From assembly GCA_028564705.1 (NCBI GenBank), contig JAPXFQ010000787.1, positions 744,001-808,000 on the forward strand: a stretch of DNA of 64,000 nucleotides, read 5' to 3'. The position numbers and the translations under genes are program-made. The DNA comes from Apricaphanius iberus. Lineage: Eukaryota; Chordata; Actinopteri; Cyprinodontiformes; Aphaniidae. This document shows positions 32,625-45,120 of this stretch, piece after piece. Numbering within the stretch: the first letter of the stretch is position 1; each line of letters opens with the position of its first letter. Below the pieces are notes generated by a model, which ran no database searches, was not told where the DNA came from, and worked only from the letters and a program-made list of their open reading frames with translations.

Positions 32625-33651
32625 AGTAGAACTGGCATGAAATTCCTCACAACGTTTGGGCCCATTTTAGCCACACTCTAAGTACCTTAATACTATATCA
32701 AAGGATCGCTTGCCGTAATTCAGCCTTGTTGTAGAATTGCAGGTTTGACGAGTTAGCCCTTCTGTGAGCATTAGCACAAAACGACCGGGTTTCGAAGGGC
32801 GGGGCCTAGGCTATGTGCTTCTGTGGTCAATGAATCTCTAAAGATATTTCGAATGTTCAACTATAATATATAATCTTTTTCCCCCAAAATAAAAGCATAT
32901 TAGCACCAATTGTACATAAACAAACTGGGCTATTTAGCTGTGAAGCTAATTCTGAATGTTAGCTATGAAGCTAATTGAAAAGCGAAACACTCAAACAATG
33001 CCACAATGTTTACTAACAGGTGAAGGACATTATTGAGGAATATATTCTTAGTAGTACAGGGATATTTGCTGGTTCACGGAGAGTTGGTATTAATCCTGGT
33101 AGAAGTTTAAGACGATCTGCGAATCCACTGCTGTATTGTCCCAAGTTGGAAAAACAGTCTTCCTAGAAATGTTTCCCACAAACTACCACACGCTTCAGCA
33201 GTCGGTTGGGCACATTCCCTGCATACATAAAATCCATCCACAACCTTTTCAGTGGGTCAGAAGAGGGGAGGACAAAAAGATTGATGTTCTCTTTTGTACA
33301 TCCAGGCACACTGCAGTTTGGATGCGGTCTGGACTCCATGCTTTTGGTTTGTTGTTTGCCTGTTACCGTAGCTCTCTGCGCCGCGGAGGGAGGGACTTGC
33401 AGGGTGTAGTTCGGGGAAGGGGGTAATTGGCTGGAACTCAACACATATTATGCCGAAACGTGTCGTCATATGCCGAATTGCCAAACAGCCCATTCCTGAG
33501 TGCTAATTTCACTATGTAGGCAGACATACCCCGGGACAAAGGAAAGACTAATCAGTAATTTTAACCCCTTAGGGGCCGTGGACAGGCTGTGGGAGCTAAA
33601 AGATATGACCAAAAACCTAAAAAAAAATGCACATTTCATACCAGGTCCATT
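32625..33651 (-). mobile_element. Kolobok-like transposon with THAP pseudogene
   Basis: TTAA lies at 32621-32624 and 33652-33655. The left end AGTAGAACTGGCATGAAAT and the right end in reverse AATGGACCTGGTATGAAAT agree at 15 of 19 positions. Between them is a minus-strand THAP zinc-finger reading frame. TTAA duplication plus THAP domain is the combination described for the Kolobok superfamily. The transposase nuclease domain is missing, so this is a deletion derivative of about 1.03 kb. Confidence 0.85.
33013..33339 (-). pseudogene. THAP zinc-finger domain of a Kolobok-type ORF
   Basis: THAP domains are C2CH zinc fingers that bind DNA; in transposons they recognise the element ends. From the Met at 33339 the frame has Cys-9 and Cys-14 (CSVPGC), Pro-25 (FVLPS), Trp-34 (RLWMDF), Cys-54 and His-57 (VCGKHF), so all four zinc ligands and the usual Pro, Trp and Phe are present. 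A TAG stop at 33163-33165 directly follows HF. Without it the frame continues EDCFSNLGQY and GLIPTL, the usual THAP ending, to a stop at 33013-33015. One point mutation therefore breaks an otherwise complete domain. An upstream extension of the open frame to 33444 is not needed for the domain, and the Met at 33339 is the better start. Confidence 0.85.
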
Positions 33652-33655
33652 TTAA

Positions 33656-36600
33656 TCTAAAAAAAAAAAAAAAAAAGGATTTTGGCAGGACTGAATACCT
33701 TTATTTTGCTTTCATCTACACTGGCCCTAATACCCAGTGGTAATTATCTGAACAGATGTGGTGTTCATTTTGGCTGATAATTGTTTTGCAGTGTTAATCA
33801 TGACGTTTTCTGTGTTGCTGCTGGTGCACGCAGCTTTAAGTTTGCATAAAAGCCACCATGATAAACGTTCCTTCTGGAGTGTTGGCAGGCAGCTGGCTTT
33901 GAACACACACTGTGCAACTTATCACGCAGAAAGAAAGTTCAACAGAAGTCTAAAAGAAGCTTTTTCAGCTAAGATACGTCATGTTCAGAGATTTCCTCGA
34001 ACGTTTTTGAAACATAAATGATCAAATCCATAGTCTTCTTCTGAAATTACTAAACAATTACCCCACACAATCTTCCTCCCCTTGTCTACTTAAGTAGCCC
34101 CTTCTCCTTTTGTACTGTACAGTCATTCTGTTAAGTTGTTGCCAATTATTCTAATTAGTTATTAGATGTTCCACCAGGCTTTAATTTAGCTTTGCAGAGC
34201 TTTTAAAATTTTCCCTTCATCTCAAAACTCTTTTAGACAGATTAGCTAGTTTCCCAAAACAAAGATTCAAGTTTTCCTGGCTAATACTTGTCTATGTATT
34301 TTTAGCTCTGTGATATTTCTAGACCTTATTTTGCCGAGCACCTCATTTGACATATTATTGTGATTCTGCTATAAAATCATTCTTTTTTTTTTGCCCAGCC
34401 ATTTCACACAGCACTGCAAAAGGCTCCAAATGTGGCATAAATGGGAGGTGAAGCAAATTCACCTCTATGACGTCACCTTATCAAATTCTTTTTCACAGTA
34501 CTGATGATCGTTCCTGTCCGTGTCTTGGCACCCATTAACAAAAGTGTGCCCTTTTATTAACTGAGAATGTAGTGCTCCGACAGTCACATGAAGTCTTGGA
34601 TAAACAAGGAAGAGCTCCATCTTTTATTTCTACCATTCCAGGAAAAAAAATGAAATAATCTGGCCTGGTACAATTTGTTTTGAACTCCAAATTGTACATT
34701 AACACCTGACAGACTGTACTTTTTTTATTAAACAAAGAGCATGCTAAACTGAACAACTGTTCTGAGAAAAAAACCGATTGTTTTTCACACCTAATAATCC
34801 GTTACACTTGGGACCAAAACTAGCTTGTGTGGTTCGCATTCACGCTGCTCTGTCTCAAATGGACCAAACCTTTTGGGCAAGATATTTACCTCCTCACCTG
34901 TGGTGGCGCTGTAACAAAGAAGCATCAAACACAGGAACGCTTCTTGTTCCATGAAATGTAAGCTAACATGGAGTGGCATCAGATTTCACTGGTTTTAGGG
35001 ATTGTTCTGTTGTCTTGGGCAAATGTCCCAGACAAGTACGTTGCAATGGGGGCAGAGCTGTCGCTGCACGGTTGTTTTCATGCAGAATGCCCTGCGTCAG
35101 AGTCCACAGGGTGCTTAGAGGGTCCCCCAGCCCGATTCACATGAACGTATCCAGTCAACATGCGCCAGAGTTAATTTCAACCGAGCTGAGACCTACGTTT
35201 CTAGGTGGACCAGATTTCACTTTTTGATCCGCATCAGGGTTCGACTGCGCATTCACACCTTCAAATATGAACAGGATTTTCTGGCCAAACGAATTAATTT
35301 GAACCACATTTTGTGGCTAATGCCCAATAGGCAACCCAAGCAGTTGTAGAATCAGTGACTTCGTCAGGCTTTCACACTGTTATGAAAGGACGTTGTCCCA
35401 CCATTATTTCCAAGAACACTTTCATCAAGGTTTGCTGACAATATCCTCTGGCCCTCCATTGTAGGTGCCATCGCAACATTCCAATCAAACAGAGGTCTGG
35501 ACTTTTTGCGTTTGTAGTATCCTGACTGGTTCCCTTTGTCAGCTGTGTTGTAGAATAGCTGCTTTATGTCTACGACACCGTATGGCACCAACCTTCAAAT
35601 GTTAGACTGACGGCCTCCCTTTATTGAACTCTAGAATACTTTGGTATTGACCCATTCGGCAAAATCGAGCCGCCACCATTACAGTGGTGTGAAGCAGGGA
35701 TTTGAATATAAGCAGCAAGAAGTGAACCATTTCTCTTTTAGAACATGTCTAGAGAGGCTGGGAGGACGTGTTCAGTCATCAGCTGCTCTGATAACAGCAT
35801 AAAACTCCAGATTTGGAATAAAACGTGCAAGATACACAGACCCTCACTTAACTACAGTAGGACAGTCCATGTTGTAGACCGTATGGTTTACACAGCTTTC
35901 CTGACATCCTGAGGACCAAGGCGTTCACCACAAGTGGATGAATACAAAAAGAAAGAACATCTTTCCAAATACAGACAGCACATTAAGTATTTCATAATGC
36001 ACAATAACTAGAATTCAGAATAGGAAACAGCTAACCGGTTCATACCGGAAACCGGTGTTTATTTTCGTTTCGATATGAATTTTTACTATACAGCTATACC
36101 GGTGAATAGCTCAGACAACGTCCAGAACGTCTGATGTAAGGAAGTGTTACAGCAGGGACCAATTTCCCTTTTACACGCGTTTCACCACATAGCTTCACAC
36201 GTATCTTAAAAGGAAGCTCGTTGTGGCTGACAACGAAGAGGGACAGTAGCCTCTGTAAGCTAATTAGCTTGTTAGCACTAACATTAGCATCAAGAGCAGA
36301 GCAATGTCCTCTCTTCACTGGATATGTCTGCTTTTTACTTTCACGCCCACAGCATCCAGGGACATTCATAGATTGATGAAAATGGTGAATTGATGAATTT
36401 GTCTATATAGAGTATTTATGGTCAATTCAATGACTCAAGACCTGACCATAACCCATCCGCCACCACACAAGATATAAAACCTCTGCTCTGGTCTTGTCTG
36501 TCCATTGGGACATTGTTCCAGAATTGTTCTCGTGCTTCATGCAGTTGCAGCTTTTTCTCTTAACCCTAAGTAAAGAACTTAGTGTCTCAGCTGTTTTGTT

Positions 36601-38079
36601 TTTTTTGCATCTCCTTGGAGCAGTCAACAGTTTTACCATGGGTTAACTTGAATGGATGGTCGCAATTGAAGAGATTGGCAGCTCTTTTCCACTTTCCACT
36701 ACATAATCTTGCGTCTTTGTACCATGATGGACTTCAGAGAGTTGGAGCTGATCTCACAACCCTTTCAAGATTGATAGGCAGCAACGATTGCTCCTCTAAG
36801 GTCATTTCTGTTATCTTTCCATTTTGGATACGTGTTAACACCCACCAGTATGCTTTAGACCAACAGTGTGCCAAAATTTCTTGCTTTTGAAAAGGTTATC
36901 ACATATGCCGAAATAATGCTCACACTGGCAATTCCCTGGGAAAGAAAATAGAGCTAACATGACTTGAACTTGAAGCAAATATCCAGTTGGTGTAAGCATA
37001 TATTGCTGCTACGCTTCCTTCAGTCCCTCCAGGCACCAGAATTAATTAACCTAATATACAGTATTATGCTTCGGAGCTTAAACTATATATTTCAACCTTG
37101 CCTTCTGCTTCCTCTTCCTATGGGAAGCAAAGTCATATATAAATCTCACACTGTTACATAAACTAGCTTTTTGATGAATATTCTAGTGTTCTTGGCTTTG
37201 TTTTATATTCAATTTGGAGGGTCAGTGTTATCTATTTTTCAAAGAGAGAATTTACTTAATTAGCTCCCATCTCTTTGCTATGCAGGCATTAAAATTAATT
37301 CAAACTTTATTTTGATTTAATAACTTGTTAGGATAATATGAAAACATACACGGAGGACCAAACTCATTGAGGCTGGTTGATAGTGTCTAGACACAGAAAA
37401 ATACAGGCTTTATTAGAGATCTTCTATAGGAAAAGAGGTAAAACTTTGGGTCAATATTACATCTGATATGAGCGCCAAAGTAACCTGGAGGATCCTAAAT
37501 AATCAAACTATCTAGATTAGCTGACTCAGTGCACCCTCACCTGTTAGAAGGAAAAAAAACAGAACACTTTTGGGATTTTACTCTTTGAATTTACTGAAAG
37601 AGCCTCCAGGCTACAGCTGCTCTTCAAAGAACATTCTTGATAAGGTTGCTTGAAAATCCATTATGGTTTCTGTAAACTGTCAGCGTTCATATTTAATCGA
37701 CAAATGAGCAATGTTCACCCACAGATTTAACTGCGGTTATAGCAGGCCTAAATATAGACTCTGACCTGTCTCTCTGACTCACGGCAGTTCTTTCTACATC
37801 AAATGCCAAATGCCTATCAGAGGAAAAGCCTTGTTATTGCTCTAATGGCATATATTTAGATGTCCCTAAAGGCCTAGCTTGTCGTCAGGAATCAGAGGCA
37901 TTGTCACAGTTTCCTTAAACAAACAACTTTGGTAATCAAATATGAGTGAATGCAAAAATACTAACATAGACTCCGTTATAAGTCATTTAAAGATACATTT
38001 TGTGTTGATATGAAATTTCTTTAGCTAGCTGTGAACCTGAGAGGTGGTTAGCCTTGGTAACTGTTTGCCTAACAAAGCC
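33656..38079. other. 4.4 kb without firmly recognised features
   Basis: No gene is supported. Two weak repeat hints: CGCATTCACGCTGCTCTGTC with AAATGGACCAAACC at 34835-34870 resembles the edge of a fish MITE; ACCGGTTCATACCGGAAACC at 36033-36052 followed by TATACCGGTG at 36095 resembles the end of a hAT family. Neither has a partner end or duplication that I can find. Frames at 34973-35227, 36094-36369 and 36582-36890 have no domain. Confidence 0.35.
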
Positions 38080-38082
38080 TTA

Positions 38083-38724
38083 AACAGGGATCACACTGTG
38101 CGTTTCTCGGCCCTCTCAAAAGATTGCTTCATGCCACTCTGTGTAAGCTCCACCGAGCACTAGAGGTGTGTTACACCTTGGTCGCAGGATTCAAATGGTC
38201 AAACTGCACGACTTCTAGCTGTAGCAGGACGAGCCAAAACGTCACACGTAACGCATAGTACATCACTGAAAGCTGACTGATGGACAGAGCCAAGATGGCG
38301 ACAAGGAAATAAACAAGCACTAGCTGCATTAATACTTTTCTTTCTAAACTGAATCAAATGACAAAAGGAAGATGAGGAAGAAAGACGAATCTGGCCACAC
38401 TCACGGCTGGGACAAAGGGGAGAGTTTGGGATGCCTGTTCTTCAAAACGAGCTTGATGTAAGCTTTGTTTAGCATTACTAGCCTAGCTAACATGTCACTC
38501 ATATGGCACAATTCAATTGGTCAACGGCAGACTGGAGTCGTAGATTTTCTGACTGGCTGGCCGGTTTTGGTCGCGGGTGCAATAAATATGCTATCGGTCA
38601 GCATGTCAAACTCACGGCCTCAGACCGGTGAATCACACGCACGCTCATGGTTTTTCATCACAACTCTTTAACCAACGAAAGTTAAGGTCTAGGATCGCTG
38701 TTTTTGCACAGTGTGATCCCGGCT
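38083..38724. mobile_element. PIF/Harbinger-like MITE, 642 bp
   Basis: TTA occurs at 38080-38082 and 38725-38727. The ends AACAGGGATCACACTGTGC and, in reverse, AGCCGGGATCACACTGTGC form an inverted repeat with 16 of 19 matches. The 3-bp TTA duplication suggests PIF/Harbinger. The interior carries no transposase motif that I can recognise. Confidence 0.75.
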
Positions 38725-38769
38725 TTAGGAGAGAAAACCCCTGAAGTTTCAAAGTGAGATGTCCCAAAG

Positions 38770-39015
38770 CTCTCGATTTACCAGTTGATCTACGTTCCTA
38801 CCCTCATCTATGGTCCCAAACACGGATACAGGCGGCCGAAGTGAGTTTCCCCCACAGGGGGGCTGGGTTATCTTTAGAAATAGGGTGAGAAGCTAGTTCA
38901 TCTGGAAGGGGCTCAGAGTAGAGCCGCTGCTCCACCATATCGAGAGGAGCCAGTTGAAGTTGCTCGGGCATCTGGTCAGGATGCCTCCTGGACGCCTCCC
39001 TGGTGAGGGAGCTGT
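38770..39015 (+). pseudogene. LINE ORF2 C-terminal fragment (SQLKLLGHLVRMPPGRLPGE type)
   Basis: Plus-strand translation gives EFPPQGGW, NRVRS, a stop, then GLRVEPLLHHIERSQLKLLG and HLVRMPPGRLPGEG. This is the widespread C-terminal block of a fish non-LTR retrotransposon protein; intact copies usually have SQLRWLGHLVRMPPGRLPGE followed by a long arginine-rich end. Here the sequence breaks off right after PGE, and there is a stop and at least one frame loss upstream. No reverse-transcriptase motif is present. It is a different LINE family from the CR1/L2 copies. Confidence 0.75.
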
Positions 39016-40981
39016 CAATACTGGCAAAATAGTTAACAGAAACTCCCACCTTGATGTCGTCCAAGGACCTCTTAGTAGTTTCCAACATGTGAGGTGCCCT
39101 CTGCACGCCTGATTGAAAGCATTATTTTTATTTTTATTGGCTTTTGAAAGATTTTGTCTCAATATCACAGAAATGGTATTAATGAAATTTGGAGGGGTGG
39201 CCACCATTTTTCAGGGTGGCACTGGCCATCCCACTGGCCACGTCTCTGATGTCTTGGGCCATTTGTAGAGTTTGTGGCTAAATTAAAACAGTACTGGAAA
39301 CGGTCCTGTGTGGATGCAGGTGTTTTTGGATAAGACCTGTTTTTAGAAAAGAAAAAAAAAATGTGTGGACGGGGCCAAAGAAACTCATGAAATCCAAAAC
39401 CAAACAGAGGAGGTGGCCTCGGATTTAATCTTTCTAACGCTTCCTCTGCAGCCCTGACTTGCCTCGCCAGGTTATTCACCCCTGGGGAAATGTGACCAAA
39501 ACAACTCAACCAAACTGTCCTTATTGCCCCATTTGTGGTATCTGTTGCTGTGATTGTTCTGGCCACATCTTTGACCCTTTGCTTAGAACTAAAGAAGCTT
39601 TTTCGAGGAGAACTGAAATTCTTCTAGTTAACCTCAACAAAGAAAGAAAAAGGTAGCAGTCCCTTTCCCTTACTCAAATGATTTTTTTAAAATATTATCA
39701 CATTATAAACTATGAAATTACATTTTGTTCAGTTACAAAGTGAAAATTAACTAAAATAATTATAATAAACACAGGGGACAGCCTGTTGCTGTGAAAGCCT
39801 CCCTGAGGCTATGAGTTCCTTTCCTTTGAATGTGTTAAATGATCAAAATCAATCAGCGGTGTGAAACTCTGCATTGATATGGAAATCACTGCTAATGAAA
39901 TACAGTTGTAGACACCAGTAATCATTTTTTTTCTCAGTGTTTCTCAGACAATTGTTTAGATTTAGATCAATGATCAGAATCATGGAGACAATTAAATGCA
40001 ATGAAACACTCATTCCAATTAATGTCTCAGACTGATTCAATTCAAACTGAGAGAGCGGGGCTTATTTATTTCTCTGCGGTTATACGTGCAGTATCATTTC
40101 AAGGCTCTTCACGGGAGCTCTCCAAATCTTCCACAATAGATGACATTTTTGTTGCTTCTGTTGGTTTGTGCCAATATCCCTCACTCTCCTGTTTTAGAGC
40201 TTCTTTTTAATGCTCGGCATTACATGTCAGCTGCTGTTCTGACATGTATTCATTCAGTTTTATTGTGTGGATAATGCCAGATAATAATTAAAACACAAAA
40301 TATCCTGAAAGCTTAATGTTGTTTCTATCTGCCTGAGACTCAAAGTCCAAACTAAGAAACCTCAACTTCCTCAACAAGTATCGTTTCAGGAAAACTACCT
40401 GATGAATACAGAGCGGTTGTTTTATCTGGGTTTGTTTTAGAGAGCTGCAGAAGATCATGACGTGAATATTTTTTTTTTTTTTTCTAAGTCCAGCGAAAAC
40501 TCCCAGTAGCCAATTCACCTCAGTGTAAACAGCTGGCTCCTACTGTGGAGACCTGGCTTAACCATCGATCAGATAGGTGTCGGAGAAATTGGGCCAAACA
40601 AAATAAAATGTAAAAAAAAAGAATTGTTGAGAATGTTACCAACTGGTGGAGCAGGGAGAAAAAGCAATTTATGAGGCATAATATAAGAATTCAGCACAGA
40701 TGACTTCTTAAATACATTTTAAATGTTTGCCATGGTCTGGAATCGGGGCCAAGCTTGCCGCGGGGCAAAAAAATATTTTGCAGCAACCGATTGTTTTAGG
40801 CTGTCCAACTTAAAGAGATGAGAGACGTCTGTCATTTTCATCATACGTACGCTTCAACTGTGGGAGACAGAATGTGAAGAAAAATCCTGGAACTACCACT
40901 GTCTGATTTCTAAGAAATGTCTTTGTTTATTTGGTCAATAATAAAAGATCACTTCAATACTGTGTTATGTAACCCTGGTTG
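39016..40981. other. no gene recognised
   Basis: The part at 39260-39380, with GGAAACGGTCCTGTGTGGAT and TGTGTGGACGGGGCC, looks like the edge of a fish MITE with GGCCCCGTCCACAC ends, but I cannot find its partner. The rest is AT-rich. The minus-strand frame at 39165-39566 overlaps this edge and has no domain. Confidence 0.35.
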
Positions 40982-40989
40982 GCAATGAC

Positions 40990-41843
40990 CATTGTTGGGA
41001 AAGTTACAAAAATATTGTAGTATATTTTATTTTACTAGTTACAGCCTCAAAAATGTAATACATGTGCATTACATATTACCGTCTCAAATATAACTGAGTT
41101 ACACTACTTTCAGTTACTGTTGGCAAAATATCTAACATATGTCACACAATTTTTAAATACTGTAACTTATCAGTTTACATTTTACACAATTGTGACACCA
41201 CAAATTATGTATATTTAGCACAATTTTGCTAAACTTCAAATCTCAAGTAATAATAATAATATCTTTTATTTGCCTTTTTATTCCTTCTATATCATGGGAA
41301 TGTTCGTTAAATCACATCAAAAGAAGGTGCTAAACGCACTCATCACAAATATGGTTCTGTTTTGGTGTTAGAATGCACCTAAATACTATTTTATCCGTCA
41401 AATCTGTATTTATTTAAATAGTTCTGAATTATATCTTTGTGAAAAGATTTTAAGTATTATTTAATTTTAAGAAGTAATTGTGAACCTTTAAGAAGTACTT
41501 GTTGAGTTAGGTATTAATATTTTAGTTTATATTAGATATTTTAGATAGTTTTATTGATACTCTCTACCACAACTGGCCCTTTAAGGACATTCATTATCTT
41601 GATCTGGCCCAAAATGGAAATGAGTTTGACACCCCTGTTCTACGGTCTCCAACTTAGATTTGGTCCAATACATTAGTTGGGGTGGAAATACTATTTTTAA
41701 TGCACTTATAACTTGGGTTACTGAACTTGCAATGTGTTCATTGCTGTACATTTTATAAGTAATGCATTACATTATGCCATTACTGAAGAAAGTAATATAT
41801 TCCAATAACTTATTACATTTGTAATACTTTACTCCCAACACTG
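40990..41843. mobile_element. hAT-like element with CAGTGTTGGG ends
   Basis: The left end CATTGTTGGGAAAGTTAC and the right end in reverse CAGTGTTGGGAGTAAAG are similar. Words such as GTAATACATGTGCATTAC, TAATGCATTAC and AAGTAAT fill both subterminal zones, as in the abundant fish family with CAGTGTTGGGNAAGTTAC ends. The flanks GCAATGAC and GTAATATC agree at 5 of 8, so a decayed duplication is possible but not proven. A piece of another hAT MITE is inside at 41560-41637. Confidence 0.55.
41560..41637 (-). mobile_element. hAT MITE fragment, TGTCAAACTC family
   Basis: On the minus strand it begins CAGGGGTGTCAAACTCATTT and continues CCATTTTGGGCCAGATCA, matching the first 40 bases of the MITE at 30639-30986. 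The rest of that element is not found to the left, so the insertion is truncated or the remainder has decayed. Confidence 0.65.
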
Positions 41844-41851
41844 GTAATATC

Positions 41852-42229
41852 AGAGCTCAAAGGTTTCCAGTAGGTCTTAACCAGGTTTACACACGCTTAG
41901 CTGGTATTTTGGCTGTGATGCTTTGGGGCTTCAGCTGGAAAACACGTTGTCCATACCAGATCTGCTGTAGGTACCAGATGTGCCTGGTAAGGCCTGCGCT
42001 TACACATGATGAAGCATTATGATTTGCTGGAAGCTGGCATTAGGCTCTTTCCAAAGCCCATCCGTGAAAGAGCAGTACTAGAAAAGATGTCATGTTTTCT
42101 TACTATCCCCACAGGAGATGTTATTAACATTTATGTCTCTTTTAAATTTAACCATATAGTGCTGGCAAGGTAGTCCGATTTGAGTTGCCGTACTGTGATG
42201 TTTTCAGCAAGCGCAGCCCCCCCTACAAC
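41852..42229. other. no feature recognised
   Basis: No supportable feature. The part after about 42130 may be decayed Tc1 terminal sequence. Confidence 0.35.
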
Positions 42230-43022
42230 AGACTTTCAACTCCTTCCACAGATTCTCTATTGGATTGAGGTCTGGAGAATGGTTTACTCTTTTAACGTAG
42301 CCACTCCTCCATTCTCTGGATGGTGTGTTTGGGATCATTGTCATGCTGGAATATCCAACCATATTTCATTTACAACTCTCTCACTAACGGAAGGATTTCA
42401 TCCCTATGCTTCACAGTAGGTGTGGTGTTCGTGGGATGCACCTAAGTATCCTTCCCCCTTCAAACATGGTGAGTGGCGTTTACACCTATGTTGGTCTATT
42501 CTGACCACATTAAATTCTATCAGTCTTCTTCTGGATCATCCAGATGGTCTATGGGTGACTTTAGACAGGCCTGAACAAGTGTTGGCTTTAGCAGGGGGAC
42601 CTTTTGAGCGCTGCAAAATGGTAATTCATAACGACGTTGTGTGTTACGAATATTAACCTTTGTTACTGTGGTCCCATCTCTCATCAGTTCATTTACCAGT
42701 TTCTCCCATGTAGTTCTGAGCTGTTTCCTCACTGCTCTCGAGATCATGTGCACCCTACAAGGTGAGATCTTGCATGTAGCTCCAGGTCGAGGGAGAATGC
42801 ATCCCATTCTTGTGCAGGTGTGGAAAGCTTTATCCTCTTGGCCATAGCAGTTGGAGTCTGTAGGTGCTATGTACTTATTTTCTGCACCGTTATACAAATA
42901 AACATTTTACAATGTGATTTCCTAGACATTCCTATTTTACATTTTGATAAAAATGACAGATCTCTCTCATCTTTTTAAGTAGAACAACCTGCACAATCAG
43001 TGCCTGCCAAATACTTTTTTGT
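42230..43022 (-). mobile_element. Tc1-like transposon remnant
   Basis: An antisense transposase pseudogene (42235-42860) is followed on the right by Tc1 terminal sequence: GTACTTATTTTCTGCACCGT, ACAATGTGATTTCCTAGACA and TGCCAAATACTTTTTTG, all collinear with the 5' end of an abundant fish Tc1 family. The opposite terminal repeat is not recognisable. Confidence 0.75.
42235..42860 (-). pseudogene. Tc1 transposase pseudogene
   Basis: Reading leftward on the minus strand, the frame that is open at 42897-42520 contains LRTTWEKLVNELMRDGTTVT, RNTQRRYEL and SAQKVPLLKPTLVQACLK followed by HLDDPEED. These are the second helix-turn-helix and linker of Tc1 transposase in decayed form. Farther left, in other frames, come a block corresponding to the first catalytic Asp region (MWSE*TNIG), the HDNDPKHT-like block (QHDNDPKH homolog around 42330) and SRPQSNRE/NLWKELK equivalents near 42240-42280. 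Stops and frameshifts interrupt all of it. The order of the blocks agrees with one transposase gene of roughly normal extent lacking the start and the extreme C-terminus. Confidence 0.8.
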
Positions 43023-43039
43023 TCGAAGCTGAGTGTAAG

Positions 43040-43330
43040 GCTGAATGTCATCTACATAGTTATAGAAGATAATCATTTTTGCTTTTATAATCTGGGTTAA
43101 CGGCAACATGTTGAAAATAAATTGGAGTGGGCCCAGGAGGGAGTCCTGGGGCACCCCACATATGATTTTTGTTCTTATTTTGAAGAAAAAATGTCTATTG
43201 ATACAAAGAAGTCCCAGTTCTTTAGGTAAAACTCAAACCAGCCAAGTACTGTACCAAAGAGCTGGGAAAACTTTGATGAGGGCAGTCTTGGTGCTGCGGC
43301 GGGCACAGTAACCAGACTGAAAGACATAAA
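43040..43330 (-). pseudogene. CR1/L2-type LINE reverse-transcriptase fragment with YVDD
   Basis: On the minus strand the order is FQSGYCARRSTKTALIKVF (43325-43270), then GVPQDSLLGPLQFIFNMLP (43160-43100), then YNYVDDIQPYTQ (43060-43030). GVPQGS and YADD are the conserved RT motifs around the catalytic Asp pair; YVDD keeps both aspartates. The block LLDLSAAFD (motif A with the third catalytic Asp), which should lie between the first two blocks, is missing, so about 120 bases or more were deleted. Reading frames are short and interrupted. This copy retains exactly the RT part that the copies at 53.2-54.0 and 56.7-60.4 kb have lost. Confidence 0.75.
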
Positions 43331-45118
43331 ATTGGTGGGTCATTGTGAGGAAGCGATTAAACTATTGAAACAAAGCTTTTTTTTATAATCTCATTGAGGA
43401 ATCCAGTAAATCAGGTAAATACTGTACTTGGGTTCAACAACAGAACGTAACCACACCTTTAAAATGATTCCAGAAGTTCCGTTTGAAACTTTCTGCACTG
43501 TTAGTCACAGACAGACCTTTGCAAATTTGTCTTTATCAAGTTGACTGGAGAAAAATGACCATTCAGAACAAAAAAGTTGTTGAAGGACAAAATATTAACA
43601 GCAATCCATTCTAATTTTTTAGATAAGAGATATGAGTCTAACATATACACCAAAGTGGAAGCATTCTGCTATTTTACACAATCAATACCATATTTAAAAA
43701 AGGTTGTGAAACATTTTTTCTGACCTTATCGTTGGCAGCAAATCACCTTCCCCTTGTTTGTCTTTTGTTTTGCAAACAACGAAAACCGGACACCTTTAAC
43801 TTGGATAGGAGAGATCATTTGGTTCAATTATAGGGACAAAGCGGGATATTCGGCTGTACTAAATGCCCGTGGAAACAAGCACAGACTGCAGTAAGAGCAA
43901 GGCTGTGGCATGTAAACATCATGTTGCATTCACAGCGGGGGCCTGCGTCCAAATTGGTTCTGAAGTAAGTGTTTATTAAGGACAAAAGATGGGCAGAGAT
44001 AAGCTGCGTGCTCAAGCCTTGCAAACACTGGGACAGCTGGAGAGTCGCAGCTAACAAACAGTTGATTTTCCCTTTATGCCACATGAGGAGATTTGAATGG
44101 ATTTCCTGCTCTCTTTTTTGGTTCTGCCGTCTTTTCGGTGTTTTAGTCCGGAGGGAATCCAAGCCACCTTTTCAACTCCATCATTTGTAGGATTTTAGAT
44201 TTACGGCACATCAGGCATGCTTTCACACATAAATATGTTGTCATTCACCGATCATGTGAGACAGTTTTTCTCGCCTTTCTGCCAGCTAAACTCATTTAAC
44301 CTTCATCCTCTTTGATCAAGTTCCCTTCACAGGAGGAGGCCTCGGCGGCTCCTCTGACCACGCTTCACAACCGACTAATGATTCAAACTTCTTTAAATAA
44401 CGTCAGAAATCCCTTGCTTATTATTTCTCCCTCTGTTCTTCCATTCTATAATGACAAATCTCTGCCGTTAAGAGTATACACAATTATTATTCCTTTTTTC
44501 TTCCGTTTCCCATGGAGACGCTCCCTGGATTGTTTGATGAGTGAATCCTCTGTGGTCTTTCTCCATTGTGCCTCTAAAATGAGCACAATTTAAATTAGGC
44601 TCTGCGTAGTCTCTGTGTTGCACTGTATGTTTTTTTTTCAACGCTGCTTCAAGGAACTGCAGTTTCTAGTTGAAAAAAATGTACTCCGCTGACACCTTTT
44701 TGTTTTTTTCTTTCTAATCTTCCAGTAGAACTCTGATTTAAGACCTCAGAAGTCTTCTGGGTTGGCTTACATTTAGCCACGGCTAATCTTTTGTTTGCTA
44801 CGGAAGATGGGGTTCATGAACAGTGCATCGACTGTCTTTCAGGGCTTAGCAACAGAAACAGGTGTCTGTCACCTTCTGAAATTAAGTTATGATCGTAAAG
44901 AAAAACATGGAAGAATGTAAAAACTTGTTTTATCTTTGAAGTACAGGAAACTATAAAAGCCTATTGGAAGCAATGTTTTTATGAATGAACAACATCATTT
45001 TGATCCGCAAAATAGGAAGCTGTATACAATTAATGAAAAAAAAAAAAAACTATTTTAAAATGACAAAGATGATTTGAGATTTTTTTTTAAAGTTCTGTAT
45101 TCTGAATTAAAAGGATAA
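43331..45118. other. no feature recognised
   Basis: No supportable gene. Frames at 43824-44190 and 44312-44593 lack domains. A-rich tract at 45040-45050. Confidence 0.4.
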
Positions 45119-45120
45119 TT

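Noticed and set aside
34790..35310. MITE suggested by TTCGCATTCACGCTGCTCTG
   Set aside because: The opposite end and a target duplication were not found; similarity is from general memory only.
35364..35591. Minus-strand frame of 75 residues as a small gene
   Set aside because: No domain, no conserved context, and length expected by chance in 64 kb.
36030..36120. ACCGGTTCATACCGG words as a hAT end
   Set aside because: Only one side is visible, with no partner terminus and no 8-bp duplication; kept only as a hint in the stretch description.
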